From contig CAKREH010000014.1 of the NCBI GenBank assembly GCA_934317215.1, positions 1-64,000 on the forward strand: DNA of 64,000 nucleotides, read 5' to 3'. Of the stretch, positions 7,849 through 15,865 are shown piece after piece (positions within the stretch are counted from its first letter, which is position 1; each line of letters starts with the position of its first letter). The stretch is from an uncultured Roseburia sp. (GTDB lineage: Bacteria > Bacillota > Clostridia > Lachnospirales > Lachnospiraceae). The position numbers and the translations under genes were made by a program. The notes below the pieces were generated by a model. The model ran no database searches. It saw only the letters and a list, made by a program, of their open reading frames with translations, and had not been told where the DNA came from.

Positions 7849-8580
7849 ATGTACATAAAATTTGCGATACCAAAGATAAGAACGATGATATTTCCTGGTA
7901 TTTTTCGAAAGAAAAAGGATGAGGTGCATTATATCGGTGGCGCAGAAGTACTTCCGCCGCCACTTGCCGGTGAAGATGAGGCGGTATGCATAGAGATGCT
8001 TACCAGTGATGAGAGCGGACAGCTTGCAAGGAAACGGCTGATTGAACATAACTTGCGGCTTGTGGTGTATATTGCAAAAAAATTCGATAATACCGGCGTC
8101 GGGGTGGAGGATCTGATTTCTATCGGTACGATCGGACTGATCAAAGCAATCAACACATTTAATCCCGGGAAAAATATCAAACTTGCGACCTACGCTTCGA
8201 GGTGCATTGAAAATGAAATTCTGATGTATCTGCGGCGAAACAGCAAGACGAGAATGGAAGTATCCATTGATGAACCTTTAAATGTTGACTGGGATGGAAA
8301 TGAACTGCTGCTTTCGGATATCCTGGGAACCGATGAGGATGTGATCTACCATGATATTGAGACGGATGTGGAACACCGGCTGCTTAAGACTGCCATTGAA
8401 AAACTCTCCGGCAGGGAACGGATGATCATTGAACTGCGGTTTGGACTAAATTCCATCGACGGAGAGGAAAAAACCCAGAAAGAGGTCGCAGATATGCTTG
8501 GTATTTCCCAGTCCTACATATCCAGACTGGAAAAAAAGATCATGGGAAGACTGAAAAAAGAAATTGTGCGTCTTGAGTAA
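7849..8580 (+). CDS. sigE: Sporulation sigma factor sigma-E (pro-form)
   Basis: Early mother-cell sigma factor of sporulation. The start at ATG 7849, after AAGGTGG, gives 243 residues, near the usual 239. The N-terminal stretch MYIKFAIPKIRTMIFPGIF is the membrane-binding pro-sequence, followed by the processing region HYIGGAEVLPPP. Sigma region 2 (NLRLVVYIAKKFDNTG...ATYASRCIENEILMYLRR) and region 4 (TQKEVADMLGISQSYISRLE) are intact and nearly identical in character to B. subtilis SigE. It lies in an operon with its protease spoIIGA. Confidence 0.97.
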   Translation: MYIKFAIPKIRTMIFPGIFRKKKDEVHYIGGAEVLPPPLAGEDEAVCIEMLTSDESGQLARKRLIEHNLRLVVYIAKKFDNTGVGVEDLISIGTIGLIKAINTFNPGKNIKLATYASRCIENEILMYLRRNSKTRMEVSIDEPLNVDWDGNELLLSDILGTDEDVIYHDIETDVEHRLLKTAIEKLSGRERMIIELRFGLNSIDGEEKTQKEVADMLGISQSYISRLEKKIMGRLKKEIVRLE

Positions 8581-8646
8581 AGTCTCTCTGCTTTTGTCTG
8601 GTAAAACAACAAAATAGTTAAAAAATATATAAAATATGAAAAAATA

Positions 8647-8675
8647 TTGTGCATATAGCTGAAAAATAGTATAAT
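8647..8675 (+). promoter_or_regulatory. Sigma-A promoter of the beta-CASP RNase gene
   Basis: TTGTGC (8647-8652) and TATAAT (8670-8675) are 17 bases apart and end 32 bases before the ATG at 8708. Confidence 0.6.
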
Positions 8676-8707
8676 GAAAGAAAAGCAGACAGAATGGGGG
8701 ACTTCAT

Positions 8708-10318
8708 ATGGTATTGGAATTTTTAGGCGCAGCACATGAGGTAACAGGAAGTTGTCATTATCTATCCTTTGGAGATAAGCATATACTGGTGGACTGTGGT
8801 ATGGAACAGGGACCGGATCTGTACACAAATCAGGAGATTCCGGTCAATGCAGCGATGATCGATTATGTATTTGTGACGCATGCACATATTGATCATTCCG
8901 GATTATTGCCGCTTTTATACAATCATGGTTTCCGCGGCAAAATATACTGTACCTTAGCGACTAATGAACTCTGTAACATTATGCTCAAAGACAGCGCACA
9001 TATCCAGATGTTCGAGGCAGAATGGCGCAACCGTAAGGCAAAACGAGCCGGGAAACCGGAAGTGGTTCCGCTTTATGATATGAACGATGCGATGAGCGTA
9101 CTGAGTCATTTTGTGCCGTGTGATTATCAGAAAAAGATCAAAGTCTGTGATGGACTTGAGGTCCGATTTGTGGATGCCGGTCATCTGCTTGGATCCTCAA
9201 GCATTGAAATGTGGGTACAGGATGATGACGGCACAGAGATAAAACTGGCATTTTCCGGAGATATCGGTCCGGGCAGCCGCCCGCTCATCAAGGATCCGGA
9301 ATACATCAAAGATGCCGATTATGTGATCATGGAGTCGACCTATGGTGACAGAAAACACAATACACCTCCGGATTTTGCAGCCGCCCTGGCGAAAGTGATC
9401 AAAGAAACGCTGTATGAACGCGGCGGTAATCTGGTTATTCCTGCATTTTCCGTCGGCAGAACACAGGAGATGCTTTATTTTATCCGCAGGATCAAGAGCG
9501 AACATCTGCTGCCGGAATTTGAAAACTTTGAGGTATACATAGACAGCCCGTTAGCGGTTGAGGCGACAAGCATTTTTAACAAGAGTGTGGAAGAGTGTTT
9601 TGATGAAGATGCGAGGGCACTTGTGCAGCAGGGGATTAATCCAATCGGATTTCCGGGACTTAAAATGGCGATCACAAGTGATGAGTCAAAAATGATCAAC
9701 TTTAATGATAATCCCAAAGTTATCATTTCTGCATCCGGAATGTGTGAGGCGGGACGTATCCGCCACCATTTGAAACATAATCTGTGGAGAAAAGATTCCA
9801 CAATTTTATTCGTAGGGTACCAGGTGCCTGGAACGCTTGGATTTTCGCTCCTAAATGGCGCAAAAGAGGTAAGGCTCTTTGGTGAGACGATAGAAGTTGC
9901 TGCAAGAATTGAGAACCTCCCGGGAATCAGCGGCCACGCAGATGTGGAACAGCTGACAAAATGGGCGGCGGCATTTGAAAATAAACCCAAAAAAGTATTT
10001 GTGGTGCACGGGGAAGACAAAGTTACAGAACAGTTTGCAGATCATTTAAAAGATGCATTGGGGTATGATGCCTACGCGCCGTTCCCGGGAGATGCGTTTG
10101 ATCTTGTGACCGGTGAGCAGGTGCGCGAAGGCTCGAGAGAACGGGCAGAGAAGAAGACGGCGGAGAAGAGCCGCGCGTCGAGTAACATATTTGCAAGACT
10201 GCTTGCTGCAGGACAGAGACTTCTTACGGTTATCAATAAATGTGAGGGAATGCCAAACAAAGAACTCGGCAAATTTGCAGACCAGATCAATGCCCTGTGC
10301 AATAAATGGGATCGCTAG
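8708..10318 (+). CDS. Beta-CASP metallo-beta-lactamase fold RNase/hydrolase
   Basis: Product of 536 residues with an N-terminal metallo-beta-lactamase domain: THAHIDHSG zinc motif near residue 57, then ESTYGDR. A beta-CASP cap follows, with VIPAFSVGRTQEMLYF and the late GISGHAD and VHGE motifs. This matches the COG1236/CPSF73-like (YSH1) family of RNA-processing nucleases. It is not RNase J, which is about 555 residues with a different C-terminus. The last 80 residues are an extra lysine- and arginine-rich tail. Its TAG stop interlocks with the sigG stop on the other strand. Confidence 0.85.
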   Translation: MVLEFLGAAHEVTGSCHYLSFGDKHILVDCGMEQGPDLYTNQEIPVNAAMIDYVFVTHAHIDHSGLLPLLYNHGFRGKIYCTLATNELCNIMLKDSAHIQMFEAEWRNRKAKRAGKPEVVPLYDMNDAMSVLSHFVPCDYQKKIKVCDGLEVRFVDAGHLLGSSSIEMWVQDDDGTEIKLAFSGDIGPGSRPLIKDPEYIKDADYVIMESTYGDRKHNTPPDFAAALAKVIKETLYERGGNLVIPAFSVGRTQEMLYFIRRIKSEHLLPEFENFEVYIDSPLAVEATSIFNKSVEECFDEDARALVQQGINPIGFPGLKMAITSDESKMINFNDNPKVIISASGMCEAGRIRHHLKHNLWRKDSTILFVGYQVPGTLGFSLLNGAKEVRLFGETIEVAARIENLPGISGHADVEQLTKWAAAFENKPKKVFVVHGEDKVTEQFADHLKDALGYDAYAPFPGDAFDLVTGEQVREGSRERAEKKTAEKSRASSNIFARLLAAGQRLLTVINKCEGMPNKELGKFADQINALCNKWDR

Positions 10319-11094
10319 AGCGACAGATAATGGCGGATGGATTTTAGAGCAGATTTTTCTAAGCGGCTGACCTGAGCCTGGGAGATGTGGATCTCGTCAG
10401 CCACTTCCATCTGTGTTTTACCTTCGAAAAAGCGAAGCTTTAAAATATAATTTTCACGCTCATTTAAACGGTCAAGGGCATCATTCAGGGAAAGTTCTTC
10501 AACCCAGTTTTCTTCCCGGTTTTTTTTATCGCTGATCTGATCCATGACATAGAGTGTATCGCCGCCATCTGTGTAGACCGGATCATAAAGACTGAGGGGA
10601 CTCTGGATTGCGTCAAGGGCAAAGACGATGTCCTCTTTGGAAATGCCAGACTCAGCGGCAATTTCGTCGAGCGTCGGCTCTTTGTTTTCAACCTTTGAAA
10701 GTATTTCTTTGGTGTGGATCGCCTTGTAGGCAGTGTCGCGCAGGGAGCGGCTGACGCGGATAGAGTTATTGTCCCGCAGGTAACGTCTTATTTCACCGAT
10801 GATCATGGGGACTGCGTAAGTGGAAAACTTAACCCCGATCGTCGGATCGAAGTTGTCGATGGACTTGATCAGACCGATACAGCCGATCTGAAACAGATCA
10901 TCTACATTTTCGTGATTGCCGGAAAAACGTTTAATGACACTTAATACCAGTCTGAGATTGCCTTTGATATAGGTCTCTCTGGCAGCGGTATCCCCCTGTT
11001 TGATCCGTGCAAACAGAACATCTTTTTCCTCATCTTTCAAAATGGGGAGTTTGGCGGTGTTGACACCGCAGATTTCTACTTTATATGAAGCCAT
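10315..11094 (-). CDS. sigG: Forespore sigma factor sigma-G
   Basis: Late forespore-specific sigma factor. Starting at ATG 11094, downstream of CCGGAGGA, it has 259 residues. The N-terminus KVEICGVNTAKLPIL is the diagnostic sigma-G motif. Region 2 (VDDLFQIGCIGLIKSIDNFD...KFSTYAVPMIIGEIRRYLRD) and region 4 (GKTQMEVADEIHISQAQVSR) are intact. In Bacillus sigG follows sigE in the same direction. Here it is inverted and separated from sigE by the beta-CASP gene. A possible sigma-F/G promoter lies upstream. Confidence 0.96.
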   Translation of the reverse strand: MASYKVEICGVNTAKLPILKDEEKDVLFARIKQGDTAARETYIKGNLRLVLSVIKRFSGNHENVDDLFQIGCIGLIKSIDNFDPTIGVKFSTYAVPMIIGEIRRYLRDNNSIRVSRSLRDTAYKAIHTKEILSKVENKEPTLDEIAAESGISKEDIVFALDAIQSPLSLYDPVYTDGGDTLYVMDQISDKKNREENWVEELSLNDALDRLNERENYILKLRFFEGKTQMEVADEIHISQAQVSRLEKSALKSIRHYLSL

Positions 11095-11130
11095 GCTGTC
11101 TATCCTCCGGAAATTCATATTTACAATAAA

Positions 11131-11161
11131 GAGCATGCTTCAAACAGGTGAATTTTATTCA
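11131..11161 (-). promoter_or_regulatory. Possible sigma-F/G promoter of sigG
   Basis: Read on the minus strand, TGAATA (11161-11156) and CATGCTC (11137-11131) resemble the sigma-F/G -35 and -10 boxes, with 18 bases between them. The -10 deviates at two positions and the spacing is slightly long, so this is tentative. Confidence 0.35.
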
Positions 11162-11238
11162 GAAATTGACTTTTTTTCCAATGGGTTTCGTGCTAAAATA
11201 AAAAGGTATCAAAAACCAGAACAGAGTGTGGTGCAGTG

Positions 11239-11559
11239 ATGATGAAAGACATGATCGATAAGAGAAATGAACAGGAACGGTTCGCAAGAAGTATTATCAA
11301 ATACTGGAATGTGAATTATATTCCGAAAACACAGACCGATCCTGAATTACAGAAGCAGACTGCAGGTGCAGAGAATGCACAGAATCAGGCTGCAGATGAA
11401 AATTTGCAGGAAGACTACAATAAAGCAACAAATGCATATTCGGGTAAATATGGGCAGGAGAAGGATTTAGACGAAGTGACAAAAGATCAGATTGACAAGA
11501 TCCTCCATGAGAAGGCGGAACATATCCACCATTTGTTTGAAAATGGAGGGGTAGAGTAA
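11239..11559 (+). CDS. Small conserved-looking protein of unknown function
   Basis: Product of 106 residues, starting MMKDMIDKRNEQERFARSII and ending HHLFENGGVE. It is soluble, strongly charged, and has a glutamine- and alanine-rich middle that is probably helical. No membrane segment or known motif is visible. The ATG at 11239 has only a weak ribosome site, and GTG at 11236 is equally possible. It points towards dapF and may share its transcript. I do not recognise the family. Confidence 0.6.
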   Translation: MMKDMIDKRNEQERFARSIIKYWNVNYIPKTQTDPELQKQTAGAENAQNQAADENLQEDYNKATNAYSGKYGQEKDLDEVTKDQIDKILHEKAEHIHHLFENGGVE

Positions 11560-11614
11560 CCGTTTCTTATTGTTTTGCATATGATATCATAAGGAAAATG
11601 ACAGAGGAATCAAG

Positions 11615-12460
11615 ATGTCTGAAATCATACTTCGCAAATACCATGGAGTTGGCAATGATTATCTGATCTTTGATCCGAAGAGAAACGATGTAGTTTTAAA
11701 TGAGAGATTGATAAGGCAGCTGTGTAGACGCAATATTGGTGTCGGTGCGGATGGAATTTTATACGGGCCGGTTATGGAAGATAAAAAAATTAAAGTACGA
11801 ATTTTTAATCCGGATGGAAGTGAAGCTGAAAAAAGCGGAAATGGCATCCGGATTTTTTCAAAATATTTAAAAGATGCCGGGTATGTAAAAGAAAGGCAGT
11901 ATTATCTGACCACGAAAGCAGGTGAAACGCTGGTAAAATTTTTGGATGATGCTGGAAGCAGCATGCGTGTGGACATGGGATATGCGGTCTTTGAGGCAGA
12001 ACAGATCCCGGCACTTGGATTTGAGGGAGAAGTTGTGGGAGAATCGATATTTTTCTGCGACAATTTTTATAATGCTACCTGTGTATCCATGGGAAATCCA
12101 AATTGTGTTATTATGCTTGAGAAGGCAGATCGCGAGAAAGCACTGCATTTAGGACCATATGTGGAAAATGCAAAATATTTTCCAAACCGTATCAATATGC
12201 AGCTTTGTCAGATCGTAGATGAAAAAAATATACAGGTTGAAATTTATGAACGCGGGGCAGGGTATACATTTGCCTCCGGTACCGGAGCCTGTGCGGCAGC
12301 AGCGGCTTCTCACCGTCTGGGATTAGTCGAAGATGCAGTGACCGTACATATGCACGGTGGAGATCTTTTTATCGAATTTGATAAGGATGGAAAAATTTTC
12401 ATGACAGGACCGGTTGTATATATCGGAAAAATCACTGTGGCAGAACAGTTTTTTGCCTGA
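11615..12460 (+). CDS. dapF: DapF-family epimerase-fold protein with both catalytic Cys replaced by Ser
   Basis: The protein has 281 residues and the DapF two-lobe pattern: YHGVGNDYLIFDP at the N-terminus, NPDGSEAEKSGNGIRIF, GNPNCVIM and ERGAGYTFASGTGACAAA. True diaminopimelate epimerases use one cysteine in (C)GNG and one in A(C)G(T/S)G as the acid/base pair. Both are serine here (SGNG and ASGTG). So the fold is clear, but LL- to meso-DAP epimerisation is doubtful. It may act on another amino acid or catalyse a different reaction. A ribosome site AGAGGA precedes the ATG. The next gene starts 40 bases later with no terminator, so transcription may continue into the exopolysaccharide locus. 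Confidence 0.8.
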   Translation: MSEIILRKYHGVGNDYLIFDPKRNDVVLNERLIRQLCRRNIGVGADGILYGPVMEDKKIKVRIFNPDGSEAEKSGNGIRIFSKYLKDAGYVKERQYYLTTKAGETLVKFLDDAGSSMRVDMGYAVFEAEQIPALGFEGEVVGESIFFCDNFYNATCVSMGNPNCVIMLEKADREKALHLGPYVENAKYFPNRINMQLCQIVDEKNIQVEIYERGAGYTFASGTGACAAAAASHRLGLVEDAVTVHMHGGDLFIEFDKDGKIFMTGPVVYIGKITVAEQFFA

Positions 12461-12500
12461 CAGGAAACGAAAGTGGCGAAAAGAGGGGAAATAAGTTACA

Positions 12501-12752
12501 ATGAAAGAACGGTATCAATTACGCCAGGCAGCGGGGGCATACTGGCTTTTGGATATGGAACAGGGGGAACAATATAAAACCCCCTTCATGTTGAATGAGT
12601 GTGGTGCATATATTTATCGTGCGTATGTTTCGGGAATGTCTGAGGAGGAAATCATACAGGCATTTGTGAATGAATATGGATTATCATTCTCCTGCGCGCA
12701 AAGTGACGTAGGGCAGTTTATGATGGAGTTAAGGCAACAGGGAATTATTTGA
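12501..12752 (+). CDS. Stand-alone PqqD-like (RRE-type) protein
   Basis: Product of 83 residues matching the PqqD fold: an opening LRQAAGAYWLLDMEQGEQY beta region, LNECGAYIYRAYVSG, the SEEEIIQAFVNEYGLS helix and VGQFMMELRQQGII. PqqD domains are peptide chaperones (RRE) that hand leader peptides to modifying enzymes in RiPP pathways. It is the first gene of the exopolysaccharide operon and is followed after 13 bases by the PelD-like gene. A second PqqD-like domain occurs in the HPr kinase-like fusion at the far end of the locus, which supports a shared peptide substrate. Confidence 0.8.
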   Translation: MKERYQLRQAAGAYWLLDMEQGEQYKTPFMLNECGAYIYRAYVSGMSEEEIIQAFVNEYGLSFSCAQSDVGQFMMELRQQGII

Positions 12753-12765
12753 GAATGGAGCAGGT

Positions 12766-14943
12766 ATGAATATATTGCTGGTTGGGAATGCCGGAAATTT
12801 TATGCGGCTTATGATCAACAGACTGAATAAGGAAGGGCACAGGGTATTTGTGCTGACAGAAGAACCAAAGAAAGGATATAGCTTCAAGAAAGTATTTGAG
12901 GTGTATCATTTTTCGTATGGGGATGCCTGTGTGCGGGAAGTATTAGAGAGTATCATGCCACAGGTGATCGTTTTCCTGGGAGCATATGATCATAATTTTT
13001 CCTGGAACAGGGTCGAAAATACAGCGGCGTCCTATGCGGCGGGACTTACGAATATACTGATGAATTATACCGCTTTAAAGAAAGGCAGATTTGTCTATCT
13101 TTCATCTGAGAGTGTTTTTGATGGTGGAAGTGCACAGCTTATGACAGAGGATGATCCTGCCGTGGCATACAGCAAAAAAGGTCAGGCAATTGCCATTGGG
13201 GAAGATATCTGCAAAAATTATGCAAGGATGGGAAATGATGTTGTGATTCTCCGCCTCGATCATTTGTATGGGGAAATACGAAAGAAAGAGGACACAGATA
13301 CGATCTGTGCGAATATGTGCTTTGAGGCGGTCCAGACCGGAGAGATCATCGCATCACAAAATGAACAAATAATGCTTCTGCATGAGGCGGATGCAGTGGA
13401 GTTCATCTACCGGATGATGGTGACAAAGGAGCATAAATATACGCTTTATCAGCTGTCTTCCGGAGAAAAAATTTCACGTTATGAACTGGCCGGGGCCGTC
13501 GCTGCGGGAATGGAAAATGAGGTCAGTATCATAGAAGAAGAGAATGAAAAATACCGGGAAGTTATGCTTTCCGGTAAAAGATATGAGGAAGAATTTGGAA
13601 TCCGTGTGATTCATCATGCAAAAACAGATGTGGAAAAGATTGCGGCGTATTTCAGCAGACATGCGTCTGAATTTACAGATGTAGATAGAAAAAAAGGACA
13701 TCTGTTTCGAAAATTTGGCAGTAGAACAAGGGAAATTATAACGAATCTGGTTCCGTTTATGGAGAACATGGTCTGCTTTATTCCGTTTTTTATGCTAAAT
13801 AACCGTGCGGTTGGAAGTGAATATTTTCAGAACATCGATTTTTATCTTCTGTATGTGCTGCTGTTTGCACTTGTATATGGGCAGCAGCAGGCAACATTTT
13901 CGGCGCTGCTTGCGGTGGCAGGATACTGTTTCCGGCAGATGTATCACAGAAGTGGATTTGATGTCATGTTAGACTACAATACTTATGTCTGGATCGCACA
14001 GCTTTTGATCTTAGGTCTTGCGGTCGGGTATTTGCGGGATCAGCTTCGGGCGATGAGGGAAGAACAGCAGCATGAGGTGTCGTATCTGACCAAGCAGTTA
14101 GATGACATTTCAGATATTAACGGCAGTAACGTCAGGGTAAAAGAAATTCTTGCAAATCAGATCGTAAATCAGAATGACAGTTTTGGAAAATTATATGAGA
14201 TCACATCAAGTTTAGAGCAGTATGAACCCTGCGAGGTACTTTTTTATGCGGCGGAAGTGCTGGCAAAACTGATGGGAAGCAAAGATGCAGCAATTTATAC
14301 AGTGGCAAACCGCTCCTATGCGCGTCTTTTTTCTGCAACATCGGAAAAAGCACGCAGCCTTGGCAACTCGATCAATTACAGTGAGATGGATGCCATGTAT
14401 ACGGTTCTTGCGGAGAAGAGAGTTTACATTAATAAAAATATGGACGAAAGATATCCGCTTATGGCAAATGCCATTTATTCGGAAGATGAGATGCAGCTGA
14501 TCCTGATGATCTGGGGAATTCCGTGGGAGCGTATGACGTTAGGACAGGCAAATATGCTGACCGTTATTGGTTATCTTATTCAGAATGCTGTGGTACGTGC
14601 AAATCGTTATATTGCAGCCTTAGAGCAGCAGCGTTATATAAAAGGAACAAACATATTAGAGCCGGAGGCTTTTTCATCGCTCGTAAAGGCATATTTAAAT
14701 GCTCGTGATAAGGGGTTGACACAGTGTGCACTGCTTGCTGTGGATACAATGGAAAATGATCGTGAAGAAATTGGAAAGCGGCTTACAAAGCTCCTTAGGC
14801 AAAGCGATTATGTCGGTGAACTCGAAGGTGGAAAAATGTATGCACTTCTTGCAAATACCAATGCAAAAGATGCAACTATGGTAAGAGAAAGATTTAAAAA
14901 AGAGGGTGTATTCTGCCAGATTCAGGAGGAAATATTTATATGA
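12766..14943 (+). CDS. pelD: PelD-like c-di-GMP receptor fused to an N-terminal SDR domain
   Basis: Product of 725 residues. Residues 1-310 are an extended SDR/NAD-dependent epimerase domain (ILLVGNAGNFM, VYLSSESVFDGG, LRLDHLYG). Its nucleotide loop and the YxxxK motif (AYSKKG) look degenerate. Residues 330-425 hold four membrane segments, then a short coiled coil, a GAF domain (about 480-640) and a degenerate GGDEF domain. The C-terminal part keeps the inhibitory-site motif RQSD, five residues ahead of EGGKM where GGDEF would be. P. aeruginosa PelD binds c-di-GMP through this RxxD and activates Pel synthesis. The fusion and the following pelE, pelF and pelG genes support this role. It overlaps pelE by ATGA. 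Confidence 0.82.
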   Translation: MNILLVGNAGNFMRLMINRLNKEGHRVFVLTEEPKKGYSFKKVFEVYHFSYGDACVREVLESIMPQVIVFLGAYDHNFSWNRVENTAASYAAGLTNILMNYTALKKGRFVYLSSESVFDGGSAQLMTEDDPAVAYSKKGQAIAIGEDICKNYARMGNDVVILRLDHLYGEIRKKEDTDTICANMCFEAVQTGEIIASQNEQIMLLHEADAVEFIYRMMVTKEHKYTLYQLSSGEKISRYELAGAVAAGMENEVSIIEEENEKYREVMLSGKRYEEEFGIRVIHHAKTDVEKIAAYFSRHASEFTDVDRKKGHLFRKFGSRTREIITNLVPFMENMVCFIPFFMLNNRAVGSEYFQNIDFYLLYVLLFALVYGQQQATFSALLAVAGYCFRQMYHRSGFDVMLDYNTYVWIAQLLILGLAVGYLRDQLRAMREEQQHEVSYLTKQLDDISDINGSNVRVKEILANQIVNQNDSFGKLYEITSSLEQYEPCEVLFYAAEVLAKLMGSKDAAIYTVANRSYARLFSATSEKARSLGNSINYSEMDAMYTVLAEKRVYINKNMDERYPLMANAIYSEDEMQLILMIWGIPWERMTLGQANMLTVIGYLIQNAVVRANRYIAALEQQRYIKGTNILEPEAFSSLVKAYLNARDKGLTQCALLAVDTMENDREEIGKRLTKLLRQSDYVGELEGGKMYALLANTNAKDATMVRERFKKEGVFCQIQEEIFI

Positions 14944-15851
14944 CAGACGTGGAAAAGAAATTTTGCATCGTCCTTCTGATCAACACAGCTGTTGCTATTG
15001 TCTATGTAATAGGGAGCAGCTTAGTCAGGCGGAAAGAAAAAAAGGCGGATATTCTGATGAAGGGGATCGTGATGTTTCTCTGTCCGGTAGTAGGACCGCT
15101 GTTCTTTTTTGCAGGACTGGTGTTTAACAAGGTGTTTTTCCGGCAGAATGTGGATCTTGAGGATGTCATTTTCAGCAAGGAGCGTGTAAAGACACATCTT
15201 CGTGCAGATGAGGAGAGGGAAGGAAATTTAGTCCCGATCGAGGAGGCACTTGCGATCAGCGATAAAGACAGTTTAAGAACGCTGGTAATGAATGTGGTCC
15301 GTGGGGATGTACAGAATTCTCTGGCATCCATCTCACTTGCGTTAAACAGTGAGGACACGGAAACGTCACATTATGCCGCTACAGTATTAAGGGATGCGTT
15401 GAATGATTTCAGAAAACGTGCGCAGGAACTTTACCTTCAGATGAAACAGGAGGGAGTCGATGCGGCAGAAGCGGCCAGTATCCTGATCGAGTATATGTAT
15501 GGGGTTCTGATCCAGGAGGTGTTCCATGAAAAGGAGCAGCAGACCTATATCGATATGATGGAGGAGGCATGCAGCTTTCTGGATGAAAACTATCGGGAAA
15601 AGCTGCAGGTTTCCTACATTGAGGGACTTTGCATTCTGCTTCTTAAGATAAAGGATTTTAAGCGTATGAAGTACTGGTGTGATAAGAGCAGGGAACTTTA
15701 TCCGGCGGAGTTATCTACCTATACCTGTTATTTAAAGCTTTATTTTACAGAGGGAAACAAAAAAGATTTCTTTGATGAATTGGAAAAATTAAAAAAATCA
15801 GATATCGTGATCGACAGGGAAACATTGGATCTGATTCGTATTTTTAGTTAA
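14940..15851 (+). CDS. pelE: PelE-like membrane protein with helical repeats
   Basis: Product of 303 residues: two N-terminal membrane segments (about 7-27 and 42-65), then a cytoplasmic all-helical region resembling TPR repeats (SLRTLVMNVVRGDVQNSLAS, HYAATVLRDALNDF, CILLLKIKDFKRMKYWCD). PelE in Pel systems has the same plan and works with PelD and PelG in the inner-membrane synthase complex. The assignment rests on topology and on its place right after the PelD-like gene, with a 4-base overlap. Sequence similarity cannot be measured here. Confidence 0.7.
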   Translation: MTDVEKKFCIVLLINTAVAIVYVIGSSLVRRKEKKADILMKGIVMFLCPVVGPLFFFAGLVFNKVFFRQNVDLEDVIFSKERVKTHLRADEEREGNLVPIEEALAISDKDSLRTLVMNVVRGDVQNSLASISLALNSEDTETSHYAATVLRDALNDFRKRAQELYLQMKQEGVDAAEAASILIEYMYGVLIQEVFHEKEQQTYIDMMEEACSFLDENYREKLQVSYIEGLCILLLKIKDFKRMKYWCDKSRELYPAELSTYTCYLKLYFTEGNKKDFFDELEKLKKSDIVIDRETLDLIRIFS

Positions 15852-15865
15852 AGGAGGTGATGGCA

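Noticed and set aside
11166..11199. Promoter TTGACT...TAAAAT upstream of the small protein at 11239
   Set aside because: The spacing is 22 bases and no activator box is seen, so it is not convincing as a sigma-A promoter.
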